Shown here one piece after another: positions 34,898 to 43,713 of a DNA stretch of 64,000 nt. This DNA is from Jatrophihabitans telluris. GTDB lineage: Bacteria; Actinomycetota; Actinomycetes; Mycobacteriales; Jatrophihabitantaceae. A model generated the notes under the pieces. That model saw only the letters and a program-made list of their open reading frames with translations, searched no databases and was not told where the DNA came from. Every line of letters starts with the position of its first letter. The stretch's first letter is position 1. Both the position numbers and the translations under genes were made by a program. The stretch spans positions 124,001-188,000 of the forward strand of contig NZ_CP097332.1 in NCBI RefSeq assembly GCF_023516435.1, given 5' to 3'.

Positions 34898-36130
34898 GTG
34901 CACAATGAGGAGTCGTCCGGAGCCGGCCCCAACGATCCGGACGCCATGTCGCGCAACGAGATGGACCGCCGATCGCGTCTTCAGGCGGGGGAGAGGGTGA
35001 GGCAGCGGATGCAGATCTACCGACTCGGTGACCGCAACAACGCCGTCTCCGATGCTCGGCGCATCCTGGCCATGGTCGGTCTGCTCGACAACACCGATCC
35101 CGGTGTCGAGGACCTTTTCGACCCCGCCACCGAAACCGCCGTGCGCGCGTTGCAGCAGCGCCGGGGCCTCACCATCGACGGCGTCATCGGCCCGGAGACC
35201 CTGCGTGCCCTTCAGGGGGCCCGCTGGCGTCTGGGTGACCGCACCCTCGGCCACAACGCCACGACGTCGTTGTTCGGCGACGACGTCATCGAGCTGCAGC
35301 GTCAACTTCTGGAGATCGGCTTCAACGCCGGCCGGCTCGACGGAAACTTCGGCCCCACCACCGCGGACGCACTGCGCTCCTTCCAACGCGACATGGGCCT
35401 GCTCGCCGACGGCGTGTGCGGCCCACAGACCTTGCGCGCGCTCAAACAGCTCGACGCCCGCCGGGTGCGCGGGGGCGCCCCCCAGATGCTGCGTGACCTC
35501 ATCGCCGTCGCCGACGCCGGACCGAACCTGCTCGGCAAGCGGATCGTCATCGATCCGGGCCACGGCGGTGACGACTCGGGCGTCAGCCAGGACGGCGTGA
35601 ACGAGGCCAACGTCGTGTTCGACCTCGCCACGCGACTGGAGGGGCGCCTCACCGCCCTCGGCGTGACGACGTGGCTGACGCGGGGGCGCAACATCGGGCC
35701 GGACGACGAGTCACGGGCTCAGTTCGCCAACGCTCAGGGCGCGGACCTCGTGCTGTCGCTGCACGTCGACGCTTCCCCGAGTCCCCATGCCAACGGGGTC
35801 GCTACCTACTACTACGGCGCCGGCGAGGTCTCGTCCTCGATCGGTGAGCGATTCGCCGACCTGGTGCAGCGGGAGGTCGTGGCGCGCACCGGAATGGTCG
35901 ACGGCCGCACGCACCCGAAGTCCTGGACGTTGCTGCTGCACACCGCGATGCCGACCATCCGGCTGGAGCTGGGCTACATCTCCTCGCCGGTCGACCGGCC
36001 GCGCCTGATCGATCCCGCTTTCCGGGACCGCGTCGCTGAAGGACTCCTCGCGGCCATTCAACGGCTGTACCTGCCCCGCGATCTCGATCCGCCGACCGGC
36101 GTGCTCCGGCTGCCGGCGTTCGCCAGCTGA
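34898..36130 (+). CDS. cwlM: CwlM-type N-acetylmuramoyl-L-alanine amidase (Amidase_3) with two PG-binding domains
   Basis: Encodes up to 410 residues. Two peptidoglycan-binding domains (about 42-105, with RALQQRRGLTIDGVIGPETLRAL; and 125-185, with SFQRDMGLLADGVCGPQTLRAL) precede an Amidase_3 domain. The zinc ligands appear intact: His in DPGHGG, Glu in NEANVVFDLA, His in LSLHVDAS; and the catalytic Glu in RLELGYISS. The mycobacterial CwlM is a non-catalytic regulator of MurA that, as I recall, has lost these residues. The C-terminal PTG, corresponding to the phosphorylated threonine of CwlM, is retained. There is no signal peptide. The start is uncertain: GTG 34898, ATG 34946, or ATG 35009 with GAGAGGG upstream. 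Confidence 0.9.
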   Translation: MHNEESSGAGPNDPDAMSRNEMDRRSRLQAGERVRQRMQIYRLGDRNNAVSDARRILAMVGLLDNTDPGVEDLFDPATETAVRALQQRRGLTIDGVIGPETLRALQGARWRLGDRTLGHNATTSLFGDDVIELQRQLLEIGFNAGRLDGNFGPTTADALRSFQRDMGLLADGVCGPQTLRALKQLDARRVRGGAPQMLRDLIAVADAGPNLLGKRIVIDPGHGGDDSGVSQDGVNEANVVFDLATRLEGRLTALGVTTWLTRGRNIGPDDESRAQFANAQGADLVLSLHVDASPSPHANGVATYYYGAGEVSSSIGERFADLVQREVVARTGMVDGRTHPKSWTLLLHTAMPTIRLELGYISSPVDRPRLIDPAFRDRVAEGLLAAIQRLYLPRDLDPPTGVLRLPAFAS

Positions 36131-36133
36131 CAG

Positions 36134-37213
36134 TCACAACACCACCAGGGACCGGGCGCCCTGGCCGGCTGCCATGCGTTCGAAGGCCACGGGTACTTCG
36201 GCCAGCGAGATCCGGTGACTGACCAGCGTCCTCAGGTCGAGCTCGCCGCTCAGCGCCGACGCAACCAGGTCCGGGACGTCGACGTCCGGATCCGATGATC
36301 CGTAGACCGACGCTGTGAGCGTCCGCGCGAAGTGGAAGATCTCCAACGCGGACAGGGAAACAAGGTCGTCCGAACGTCCCATTCCGACCACGATGCAGTT
36401 GCCGCCCCGCCGGGTGGCCTTGTACGCCAGGCTGATCGTCACCGAACGGCCCACGCACTCGAAGGCATGATCAACACCTCTGCCCTCGGTCAGTCCGCGT
36501 ATCTGGCGCACGCTCGTCGCATCCGACACCACGAACTCGGAAGCCCCCAGCGCGTAGGCGAGATCCGCCTTCGCCGGGGAGCTGTCGATGGCGATGATCG
36601 GTCCGGCCCCGGCCATCCGTGCCGCCGACAGGACGGACAGTCCCACCCCGCCGAGTCCGACGACGGCGACCGAGTCGGCGGCGGCCACCGCGGCCGTGTG
36701 GCGCACCGCGCCGAAGCCGGTCAGCACGGCACATCCGATCAGCGCCGCATCGGTCAGCGGCAGTTCGGGCGGCAGCGCGATCACCGCACGCTCGCCCACG
36801 ATGACCTCCTCGGCCAGCGCACCGACGCCGACCATGGCGTGCAGCGGGGTCCCGTCGGCAAGCCGTCCGCGCGGCCGCGACGCCACACCCGCGTTCGTCG
36901 CGCACAACCAGGGCTCACCGCGCAGGCAGAACCAGCACTGCCGGCAGGCAGGTGCCCAGTTCAACACCACATGGTCGCCGACGCCTACCCGGCGGACGGC
37001 TGATCCGACCTCGGCCACCACGCCCGCGGCCTCGTGGCCGAGGACCAGAGGGAAGGCGGGCGTGACCGTCCCGTTGATCATGGACAGGTCCGAATGGCAC
37101 ACTCCGGCGGCGGCCACCCTCACCCTGACCTCGTCCTCGCCCACCGGGCCGAGCGAGACCTCGACGACCTCGAGTGCGTTTCCGGGCCCACGACAGATCA
37201 ACGCACTGGTCAC
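36134..37213 (-). CDS. Zinc-dependent alcohol dehydrogenase (MDR superfamily)
   Basis: Encodes 359 residues. Catalytic-zinc motifs are CHSDLSMINGT and GHEAAGVVAEVG. The structural-zinc site is CRQCWFCLRGEPWLC. The Rossmann motif VVGLGGVGLSVLSAARMAGAG binds NAD(P). Overall arrangement is like actinobacterial class III-type and NDMA-dependent alcohol dehydrogenases, so an alcohol or thiol-adduct substrate is plausible, but specificity is not determined. It converges on the amidase gene with only three bases between the stop codons. Short tandem GTTGGCACA repeats lie just upstream. Confidence 0.87.
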   Translation of the reverse strand: MTSALICRGPGNALEVVEVSLGPVGEDEVRVRVAAAGVCHSDLSMINGTVTPAFPLVLGHEAAGVVAEVGSAVRRVGVGDHVVLNWAPACRQCWFCLRGEPWLCATNAGVASRPRGRLADGTPLHAMVGVGALAEEVIVGERAVIALPPELPLTDAALIGCAVLTGFGAVRHTAAVAAADSVAVVGLGGVGLSVLSAARMAGAGPIIAIDSSPAKADLAYALGASEFVVSDATSVRQIRGLTEGRGVDHAFECVGRSVTISLAYKATRRGGNCIVVGMGRSDDLVSLSALEIFHFARTLTASVYGSSDPDVDVPDLVASALSGELDLRTLVSHRISLAEVPVAFERMAAGQGARSLVVL

Positions 37214-37230
37214 GGACGTCCCTTTTCACA

Positions 37231-37262
37231 GCGTTTGGCACAGTTGGCACAGTTGGCACAGA
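37231..37262. repeat. 10-bp tandem repeat upstream of the dehydrogenase gene
   Basis: Three consecutive TTGGCACAG units in 10-base steps lie between the GNAT stop and the dehydrogenase start. Confidence 0.65.
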
Positions 37263-37281
37263 GGTACAGAAGCACAGCCGG

Positions 37282-37914
37282 TCAGCCGACAGGAGTCAGC
37301 GACCGCCCTACGTTCGAGCCGAAAATGCGTTCCAGGGCGTACTCGACGTCGTAGCGCCACGACACGGTCGACTTGAGTTCCATCCGTAGTCGGGGATACA
37401 GCGGGTGCGGCCGCACCGTCTTGAAGCCCACCGAAAGCAGGTAGTCCGTGGGTAGCAGGCAGCCGGTCGAGGCCGCGCCGGTCGACCCGAAAGCCTCGAT
37501 CGCCTTGACGCCGCGGGGAACGAGTTCGGCGGCCACCGCCTGCGCCAGCATCCGTCCCACGCCGGAATTTCGCCATTCCGGAAGCACCATGACGTTCATC
37601 AGCAGGACGGCATCGCCCGACACGGGTGAGGTCGGAAACGACACGGCGCGGGGGACGAAGCCCGGCGGGGCGAACATGGCGTAGCCCGCGGCCACGCCCG
37701 CGACGTAAACGACCTTGCCGCAGCTTCCCCAGTCCAGCAGGGTCGCCGAGACCCATGCCTCCTTGGCCAGCACCGCTTCGTCCTTCGGCAGCTCCTGGCT
37801 GTCGACGACCGGGCCCACCTCCCAGAACACGCAGCTACGGCACGGCGCCGGGAGTTCGTCGAGATTGTCCAGCGTGAGCGGGACGATCCGACGGGCGGCC
37901 GACGACATGACCAC
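37282..37914 (-). CDS. GNAT family N-acetyltransferase with N-terminal CxxC motif
   Basis: Encodes 210 residues. The start ELPAPCRSCVFWEVG is characteristic of an actinobacterial acetyltransferase group near parAB (Rv3916c-like). The GNAT core is VLLMNVMVLPEWRNSGVGRMLAQAVAAEL followed by IEAFGSTG and LPTDYLLSVGF. The two-cysteine pair may bind metal or be redox active. Substrate is unknown. GTG 37914 has AGGA five bases upstream; ATG 37908 is an alternative. It is on the same strand as the dehydrogenase and separated by 68 bases. Confidence 0.85.
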   Translation of the reverse strand: MVMSSAARRIVPLTLDNLDELPAPCRSCVFWEVGPVVDSQELPKDEAVLAKEAWVSATLLDWGSCGKVVYVAGVAAGYAMFAPPGFVPRAVSFPTSPVSGDAVLLMNVMVLPEWRNSGVGRMLAQAVAAELVPRGVKAIEAFGSTGAASTGCLLPTDYLLSVGFKTVRPHPLYPRLRMELKSTVSWRYDVEYALERIFGSNVGRSLTPVG

Positions 37915-37953
37915 TAGTGTCCTGAATCCCGCCGGGATTTGCCAGAGTGCCGA

Positions 37954-39180
37954 CTAATTCTGACGAAGCGGGTCGTAGGTCTCCAGGAAGACACCGAGCC
38001 GCCCGATGGCGTCGGTCAACTCGTCGGCGTAGGGGAGCGTGACGATCCGGAAGTGGTCCGGGGTCGGCCAACTGAAGCCCGTCCCCTGCACGAGCAGGAC
38101 GCGCTGCTCGGTGAGGAAGTCGAGGACGAACTGCTGGTCGTCCTTGATCGGGTAGACCTCGGGATCGAGCCGGGGGAACACGTACAGGCTGCCCTGGGGT
38201 TCGACGCAACTGACGCCGGGGATCTTGCGCAGCGCGGTCACTGCCGCGTCGCGCTGCTCGAGCAGGCGCCCGCCCGGCAGCACCAGGTCCTTGATGCTCT
38301 GGCGCCCGCCGAGCGCGGTCTGGATCGCGTGCTGGGCGGGAACGTTGGCACACAACCGGAGGTTGGCCATGACCGACAGGCCCTCGAGGTAACTCCCGGC
38401 GTTGCGCTTGGGCCCGTGGACGAGCAGCCAGCCGGCCCGAAAGCCCGCGAGCCGATACGCCTTCGACAGCCCATTGAACGTCAGTGTGAACAAATCGGGA
38501 GCGACCGAGGCCATCGGAATGTGCACCGCGTCGCCGTAGAGGATCTTGTCGTAGATCTCATCGGCCATGATGACCAGTTCATGGCGACGCGCGATCTCGG
38601 CGATGCCCTCCAGCGTGGAGCGTGGGTAGACCGCTCCGGTGGGATTGTTGGGATTGATGACCACGATCGCCTTGGTCCGCGACGTGACCTTGGCCGCCAG
38701 GTCGTCCAGATCCGGCAGCCAGCCCTCGCTCTCGTCGCACAGGTAGTGCACGGCGGTGCCGCCGGACAGCGACGTGGCGGCGGTCCACAGCGGGAAGTCC
38801 GGAGCTGGGACGAGTACCTCGTCGCCGTCGTTGAGCATCGCCTGTAGCGACATCATGATTAGCTCACTGACCCCGTTGCCCAGCCACACATCATCGACAT
38901 CCTCGACATCGGGCAGGCCGCGCTGCTGATAATGCTGGACGACCGCCGTGCGCGCCGACATGAGACCGCGTGAGTCCGAATAGCCTTCTGCAGCAGGGAG
39001 ATTGCGAATCACGTCGAGCAGAATCTCGTCCGGGGCCAGAAATCCGAACGTTGCGGGGTTACCGATATTCAGCTTCAGAATCCGGTGGCCCAGTTCCTCC
39101 AGGCGCTTGGCTTCCTCCATGACAGGACCGCGGATGTCGTAGGAGACTCCGGACAACTTGCTGGACTGGTCGAGATGCAC
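37954..39180 (-). CDS. PLP-dependent class I/II aminotransferase (AlaA/AspC-like)
   Basis: Encodes 408 residues. Motifs include LNIGNPATFGF, GYSDSRGLMSARTAVVQHY, INPNNPTGAVYP, IMADEIYDKILYG and the PLP lysine NGLSKAYRLAGFRAGW. This is the alanine/aspartate aminotransferase subgroup, linking glutamate or alanine with 2-oxo acids. GTG 39180 has GAACCACGTG context with little ribosome-binding signal, but matches the family N-terminus MHLDQSSKLSGVSYDIRGP. It lies 39 bases before the GNAT gene and is divergent from the nitroreductase gene. Confidence 0.93.
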   Translation of the reverse strand: MHLDQSSKLSGVSYDIRGPVMEEAKRLEELGHRILKLNIGNPATFGFLAPDEILLDVIRNLPAAEGYSDSRGLMSARTAVVQHYQQRGLPDVEDVDDVWLGNGVSELIMMSLQAMLNDGDEVLVPAPDFPLWTAATSLSGGTAVHYLCDESEGWLPDLDDLAAKVTSRTKAIVVINPNNPTGAVYPRSTLEGIAEIARRHELVIMADEIYDKILYGDAVHIPMASVAPDLFTLTFNGLSKAYRLAGFRAGWLLVHGPKRNAGSYLEGLSVMANLRLCANVPAQHAIQTALGGRQSIKDLVLPGGRLLEQRDAAVTALRKIPGVSCVEPQGSLYVFPRLDPEVYPIKDDQQFVLDFLTEQRVLLVQGTGFSWPTPDHFRIVTLPYADELTDAIGRLGVFLETYDPLRQN

Positions 39181-39314
39181 GTGGTTCAGGGTTTCACACT
39201 TGCCGGGGATTGGTCACGGCGATATCGGTCGCCCGATCGTCCGCCTGCGGCGCCCGGGCCGATGATTCGGTCACCCGGTCGGCCGGCGACCGGAGCGGTC
39301 GCGACAATGGCTGC

Positions 39315-39926
39315 ATGGAGTTCACCGAAACCGTTCGCCGACGGCGCATGGTCCGAAACTACGACCCGGAGCGTGCGGTGTCCCGGGAGCAGGTGGATGC
39401 CCTGCTGGCCCTGGCCATCCGGGCCCCGTCCGCCGGATTCAGTCAAGGCTGGCGGTTTCTGGTCCTGGACGACGCAACGGCACGGCAGCGATTCTGGACG
39501 GCCACGGCCGACGGCGACGAGCCGCCGGATCGTTGGCTGGCCGGTATGCAGTCCGCTCCGGCTCTCATCGTGTGCCTGTCCGACAAACAGGCCTACCTGG
39601 ACCGATACGCCGCCCCGGACAAGGGCTGGACGGATCGGGACGAGGCTCGGTGGCCAGTGCCCTACTGGGACGTCGACACGGGCATGGCCGCAATGCTGAT
39701 CCTGCTCGGAGCGGTGGATCGTGGTCTGGCGGCGTGCTTCTTCGGCGTCCCGCCCGCGGCTCACCGGGCGGTGCGCACGGCCTTCGACGTTGCCGAACAA
39801 CTACGCTTCGTGGGCGTGATCAGCCTCGGCTACGGGCTGCCGGACCCGAAGTCTCCGTCGCTCAAGCGCGGCCGGCGGACGCTGGACGAGGTCGTGACCT
39901 ACAACCCAGCGCCCGCGACCGGCTGA
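39315..39926 (+). CDS. Nitroreductase family protein
   Basis: Encodes 203 residues. The FMN-binding start TVRRRRMVRNYDPERAVSREQVDALLALAIRAPSAG..WRFLVL is typical, and the late GMAAMLILLGAVDRGLAACFFG helix and PKSPSLKRGRR segment fit the nitroreductase fold. It is probably an FMN oxidoreductase of unknown electron acceptor. ATG 39315 has no ribosome-binding site, and GACAAT (39303-39308) lies six bases upstream, so it may be leaderless. The in-frame extension to 39210 looks non-coding. It converges on parB. Confidence 0.87.
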   Translation: MEFTETVRRRRMVRNYDPERAVSREQVDALLALAIRAPSAGFSQGWRFLVLDDATARQRFWTATADGDEPPDRWLAGMQSAPALIVCLSDKQAYLDRYAAPDKGWTDRDEARWPVPYWDVDTGMAAMLILLGAVDRGLAACFFGVPPAAHRAVRTAFDVAEQLRFVGVISLGYGLPDPKSPSLKRGRRTLDEVVTYNPAPATG

Positions 39927-39928
39927 GG

Positions 39929-39968
39929 CCGCGGTAGACCGCGGTAGACCGCGGTCCACCGCGGCCGG
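39929..39968. repeat. 10-bp tandem repeat at the nitroreductase-parB junction
   Basis: Four units of GCGGTAGACC-type sequence (39931, 39941, 39951, then a partial) fill the gap between the converging nitroreductase and parB genes. Each unit pair can fold as CCGCGGT hairpins, which may act as a terminator. Confidence 0.8.
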
Positions 39969-40012
39969 GTGAGACCCCGGTCCGACGCCGCCCTTTCGAA
40001 CACGCCTGATCG

Positions 40013-41161
40013 TCAATCCCCGCGCTTGGTGGCCAACTCGGGAGCGATCATCGCCACGATTCGTTCGAGGTCGTCGATCGATCCGAACTCGACGGTGATC
40101 TTGCCCTTGCGACGTCCCAGCTCGACGCGGACTCGGGTGTCGAAGCGGTCGGAGAGCTTGTCGGCCAGGTCGGCGAGGGCTGGTGCGGAGATTCGGCCGG
40201 TCGGCTTGGTGCGCGGCGCTGGAGCTGAATCGGCTTTCCCGGTAAGGGAAACGAGCTCTTCGGTTGCGCGCACGGACAGGCCCTCGGCCACGATGCGACC
40301 GGCCAGGTCCTCCTGCTGATCCCGGTCGGCAAGGCCGAGCAGCGCTCGAGCGTGCCCGGCGGACAGCACCCCGGCGGCCACCCGGCGCTGCACCGGCACC
40401 GGCAGATTCATCAGGCGGATGGTGTTGCTGACCTGGGAACGGCTCCGGCCGATTCGGCTCGCCAGCTCATCGTGCGTGGCACCGAATTCTTCCAGCAGCT
40501 GCTGGTAAGCCGCGGCCTCCTCGAGCGGGTTCAGCTGGGCGCGATGGATGTTCTCCAGCAGGGCGTCGCGAAGCATCGCGTCGTCGGCGGTGTCCCGGAC
40601 GATGGCCGGGATCGTCTCCAGGCCGGCGAGGATCGATGCCCGCAACCGGCGCTCGCCCATGACGAGTTCATAACCGTTGTCGCGTTCGCGGACGACGATC
40701 GGTTGCAGGACACCGAACTCACGAATGGAATGAGCAAGTTCCTCGAGTGCGTCCTCGTCGAAAACCGTCCGGGGCTGCTTCGGATTCGTCGTGACCTCGC
40801 TCGGCCGCACCTCTCGCAGCGTGGCGCCGGGCACCGGTGAGGGGTCGAAGTAGAAATCCGTGGCCGACGAGGTGATGATCGCGTCGATCGAGGGCACTCG
40901 ATTGCTTCCGCGAACGTCGGTACCTGATCCGGCCGAGGTGGAATCGGACCCTTCCGCAGCGCCCGCCCCCTGTGCAGAATCCCCGTCAGTTGACATAACC
41001 CGGCTCGCGGCGGAGTCATTCGCCGCCGAGTGCCCGTCCACACCTGGTCCGGATGGTGAGGGGGTGGGCGGCGCGGTCGGGATCAGCGCTCCGAGTCCTC
41101 TTCCGAGCCCACCTCGACGTTGCTTGTTCGCCACCACTTCTCCGTCCCGCTCCAGCTTCAT
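40013..41161 (-). CDS. parB: Chromosome partitioning protein ParB
   Basis: Encodes 382 residues. The actinobacterial ParB start ([17 protein letters not shown]), the CTPase/clamp segment [20 protein letters not shown]...[13 protein letters not shown], the helix-turn-helix [16 protein letters not shown] and the C-terminal dimer domain identify it. ParB loads at parS and spreads along DNA. ATG 41161 overlaps the parA stop by four bases; GTG 41134 with a GGAG upstream is an alternative start. The four parS sites listed elsewhere are its targets. Confidence 0.96.
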   Translation of the reverse strand: MKLERDGEVVANKQRRGGLGRGLGALIPTAPPTPSPSGPGVDGHSAANDSAASRVMSTDGDSAQGAGAAEGSDSTSAGSGTDVRGSNRVPSIDAIITSSATDFYFDPSPVPGATLREVRPSEVTTNPKQPRTVFDEDALEELAHSIREFGVLQPIVVRERDNGYELVMGERRLRASILAGLETIPAIVRDTADDAMLRDALLENIHRAQLNPLEEAAAYQQLLEEFGATHDELASRIGRSRSQVSNTIRLMNLPVPVQRRVAAGVLSAGHARALLGLADRDQQEDLAGRIVAEGLSVRATEELVSLTGKADSAPAPRTKPTGRISAPALADLADKLSDRFDTRVRVELGRRKGKITVEFGSIDDLERIVAMIAPELATKRGD

Positions 41162-42186
41162 CCGTGTGCGGGCTCGGTGTCGGGCGACACCGCTCCGCGC
41201 TCGGCCAACTCTCGTGCCGCTTCCAGATACCCGATCGCCCCGCGCGACCCAGGGTCGTAGGTGATGACCGTTTGGCCGTAGCCAGGTGCCTCGGACACCC
41301 GCACATTACGCGGAATGACCGACTGGATGACCTTCGCCCCGAAGTAGTTGCGCACCTCGTCCGCGACCTGGTCGGCGAGCCTGGTTCGACTGTCGTACAT
41401 CGTCAGCAACACCGTCGAGACCACGAGCCCGGAGTTCAGCTGGGCCCGCACGAGCTCGACCGTGTTGGTGAGCTGGGCCAATCCTTCCAAGGCGTAGTAC
41501 TCGCACTGGATGGGGATCAGGATCTCGCGGGCCCCGACGAGCGCGTTGAGCGTCAACAGCCCCAGAGCTGGTGGGCAATCGATGATGATGTAGTCGACCG
41601 GTTCATCGAACTGGTCCAGCGCACGCCGCAGTCGATGCTCGCGGGCTACCTGCGAGGCCAGCTCGATGTCGGCGCCGGCCAGGTCGATCGTGGCGGGAAC
41701 GCACTTCAGAGCGGGGGCAACCTCGACCGGTACGGCCACGTCGGAGAGAGTGGACGAGCCGAGGAGCACGTCATAGATGGAGGGCGTGCCGACGCCATGC
41801 TCGACGCCAAGAGCCGTGCTGGCGTTGCCCTGCGGGTCCAGATCGATAAGCAGGACAGCGAGCCCGTGCTGGGCCAACGCGACGGCCAGGTTGACCGCGG
41901 TCGTCGTTTTCCCCACGCCGCCCTTCTGGTTCGCCACGGTGATGACTCGGCGGTGCCTGGGCCGGGGCCAGCTCTCCTGCCGAACATTGCGCACGTGCAC
42001 GGCACGCATCGCCTCGCGCGCAATCGGGGTGTCGAACGATGTTTCACGTGAAACCTCGCGGTTGCCGATGCGGCCACTGTCCGCTGCGTCAGCCTGCAAC
42101 GCCGCGTACAACTCTTCGTCCGACGTCGATGTTTCACGTGAAACCGGGCGCGATTCGGCTCGGCCGGCATCCGACGGGACTGTCAC
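41158..42186 (-). CDS. parA: Chromosome partitioning ATPase ParA
   Basis: Encodes 342 residues. The deviant Walker [15 protein letters not shown], the [14 protein letters not shown] strand and [17 protein letters not shown] define ParA, which moves ParB-bound origins. The N-terminal 75 residues contain two VSRETS peptides, each the in-frame translation of a parS site (42040-42055 and 42130-42145). GTG 42186 has GAGGA seven bases upstream and is preferred; an earlier TTG at 42246 would add a third VSRETS. The gene lies between rsmG and parB, overlapping parB. Confidence 0.94.
   Translation of the reverse strand: MTVPSDAGRAESRPVSRETSTSDEELYAALQADAADSGRIGNREVSRETSFDTPIAREAMRAVHVRNVRQESWPRPRHRRVITVANQKGGVGKTTTAVNLAVALAQHGLAVLLIDLDPQGNASTALGVEHGVGTPSIYDVLLGSSTLSDVAVPVEVAPALKCVPATIDLAGADIELASQVAREHRLRRALDQFDEPVDYIIIDCPPALGLLTLNALVGAREILIPIQCEYYALEGLAQLTNTVELVRAQLNSGLVVSTVLLTMYDSRTRLADQVADEVRNYFGAKVIQSVIPRNVRVSEAPGYGQTVITYDPGSRGAIGYLEAARELAERGAVSPDTEPAHG
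42040..42055. promoter_or_regulatory. parS site within parA
   Basis: TGTTTCACGTGAAACC, one base from the perfect palindrome, inside the parA coding region and read in frame as VSRET. Confidence 0.95.
42130..42145. promoter_or_regulatory. parS site within parA
   Basis: TGTTTCACGTGAAACC, 90 bases from the first site and in the same parA frame, again encoding VSRET followed by STS. Confidence 0.95.
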
Positions 42187-42207
42187 TCTTACATCCTCAC
42201 TTGTCGA

Positions 42208-42223
42208 TGTTTCACGTGAAACA
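42208..42223. promoter_or_regulatory. Perfect parS site upstream of parA
   Basis: TGTTTCACGTGAAACA, a perfect 16-bp palindrome, 22 bases upstream of the preferred parA start, in the rsmG-parA gap. Confidence 0.97.
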
Positions 42224-42267
42224 TGGCGTGCACCCTCGCGGTCCAACCCCTGCGCCGAACCTCTCGC

Positions 42268-43029
42268 TCAGCGGCCGAGCTTCACGACGTCCACGACCCG
42301 AGCGGGCGCATCGATGAGTTCCGCGCCGCATAAACGAATGCCCACAACCTCGGCCCTCAATCGCCGCAGTACTGGCCCGGCGGCAGCGATCTCTTTGTCA
42401 GCGGTATCGCCCTTCATCGCGAGCAGATGGCCACCGCGTCGGAGTAGCGGCATAGCCCAACTCGCAAGCCGGTCCAGTGGAGCGACGGCTCGGGCGGTGA
42501 CGAACTCCGCTGAACCTACCGTGTCGATGACGGCCTTGTCCTCGGCCCGCCCCCGCACAACTCGCACCCGGTCGGACAGGTCCAGCGCAGCCACGACCTC
42601 GTTCAGAAAATCGGTCCGCCGTTGCAGGGACTCCACGAGATCTACCCGCAGATCGGGACGAACGCAGGCCACGGCGAGGCCCGGCAGCCCAGCGCCGCTG
42701 CCGATATCGACCAACCGCGACCCAGGGGGTATCAGCTCCTCGAGCACGGTCGAGTTCAGCAGATGCCGTTCCCATAGGCGCGGGACCTCACGGGGCCCGA
42801 TCAAGCCGCGGACCGTCCCGGCATCAGCAAGCCACTGCGCGTAACGGGCCAGCAGGTCAACCCGGCCGGCGTAGCGGGCGTTCGCGGCAGCAGGTGGCGG
42901 TCCAGCCAGTGGAGCACTCACGGTGGTGAGGGACGTGACCGGTGGATCATCGGACGCTGGAGCGCGGCCCGAACCGGGCACCGGAACGATCGCCGGGCCC
43001 GGCGTCTGCGGCTCTCCGGTACTCACCAC
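42268..43029 (-). CDS. rsmG: 16S rRNA (guanine527-N7)-methyltransferase
   Basis: Encodes 253 residues. The SAM-binding motif LVDIGSGAGLPGLAVACVRPDLRVDLVESL and RTDFLNEVVAALDL lie after YAQWLADAGTVRGLIGPREVPRLWERHLLNS, all typical of RsmG/GidB. It methylates G527 of 16S rRNA; loss gives low-level streptomycin resistance in other bacteria. The first 50 residues are Pro/Ala-rich and extra relative to shorter homologues. Start is the tandem GTG pair at 43029/43026. It is between jag (14-base gap) and parA. Confidence 0.94.
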   Translation of the reverse strand: MVSTGEPQTPGPAIVPVPGSGRAPASDDPPVTSLTTVSAPLAGPPPAAANARYAGRVDLLARYAQWLADAGTVRGLIGPREVPRLWERHLLNSTVLEELIPPGSRLVDIGSGAGLPGLAVACVRPDLRVDLVESLQRRTDFLNEVVAALDLSDRVRVVRGRAEDKAVIDTVGSAEFVTARAVAPLDRLASWAMPLLRRGGHLLAMKGDTADKEIAAAGPVLRRLRAEVVGIRLCGAELIDAPARVVDVVKLGR

Positions 43030-43043
43030 AGCTCGGCGCTGAG

Positions 43044-43610
43044 TCAGGAAGCCGGGAGGACGACGACGCGCCGCGACGGCTCCTCACCTTCGGACTCGCT
43101 GACCACACCGTCGATCGCGGCGATGGCATCGTGCACGACCTTGCGCTCGAACGGATTCATCGGGGCCAACCGCTCCGCCTCACCCGAGGAGATGACATCC
43201 TGCGCGGTCTGGCGAGCGAGCTCGGTGAGCTCATCACGGCGCCCTCGCCGGTGCCCGGACACATCGAGCATCAACCGACTCCGAACACCGGTCTGCTGCT
43301 GTACCGCCAAGCGCGTCAACTCCTGGAGGGCGTCCAGGGTGGCACCGTTCGGGCCGATGAGCGGCTGGAGATCCGAGCCCACGATGGCGACCATCGCGCG
43401 GCCGTTCTCGACGTCCAGATCGATGTCTCCGTCGTAGTCGACGATGTCGAGCAGGCGTTCCAGGTAGTCGGCGGCTATATCACCCTCACGAACGAGCAGC
43501 GACGATTCCTCGTGCTCATCCGTTTCCGGGGTACCGGTCGTGTCGGCTGCATCGGCAGCGGTGCCCTCGATCGGGTCGGTGGTCGTGTCGGTGGAGACGG
43601 TGTCTGTCAT
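43044..43610 (-). CDS. jag: Jag/KhpB family KH-R3H RNA-binding protein
   Basis: Encodes 188 residues. After an acidic Thr/Asp-rich start, the KH domain carries VGSDLQPLIGPNGATLDALQELTRL (GPNG loop), and the R3H domain has ELARQTAQDVISSGEAERLAPMNPFERKVVHDAI with the conserved Arg/His pair. Homologues bind RNA and are linked to cell-envelope elongation and protein insertion. ATG 43610 has AAGGATG upstream. It lies between yidC and rsmG in the conserved rpmH-to-parB order. Confidence 0.93.
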   Translation of the reverse strand: MTDTVSTDTTTDPIEGTAADAADTTGTPETDEHEESSLLVREGDIAADYLERLLDIVDYDGDIDLDVENGRAMVAIVGSDLQPLIGPNGATLDALQELTRLAVQQQTGVRSRLMLDVSGHRRGRRDELTELARQTAQDVISSGEAERLAPMNPFERKVVHDAIAAIDGVVSESEGEEPSRRVVVLPAS

Positions 43611-43713
43611 GGGTCATCCTTCTTCAGCGATGCGCGCGGTGGGGCGCGACGAACAGGTCTACGGCGGGCTACCTCGGTCGCGCGAGCACGGTCGGTGCGC
43701 CGCCAGGGATAGG

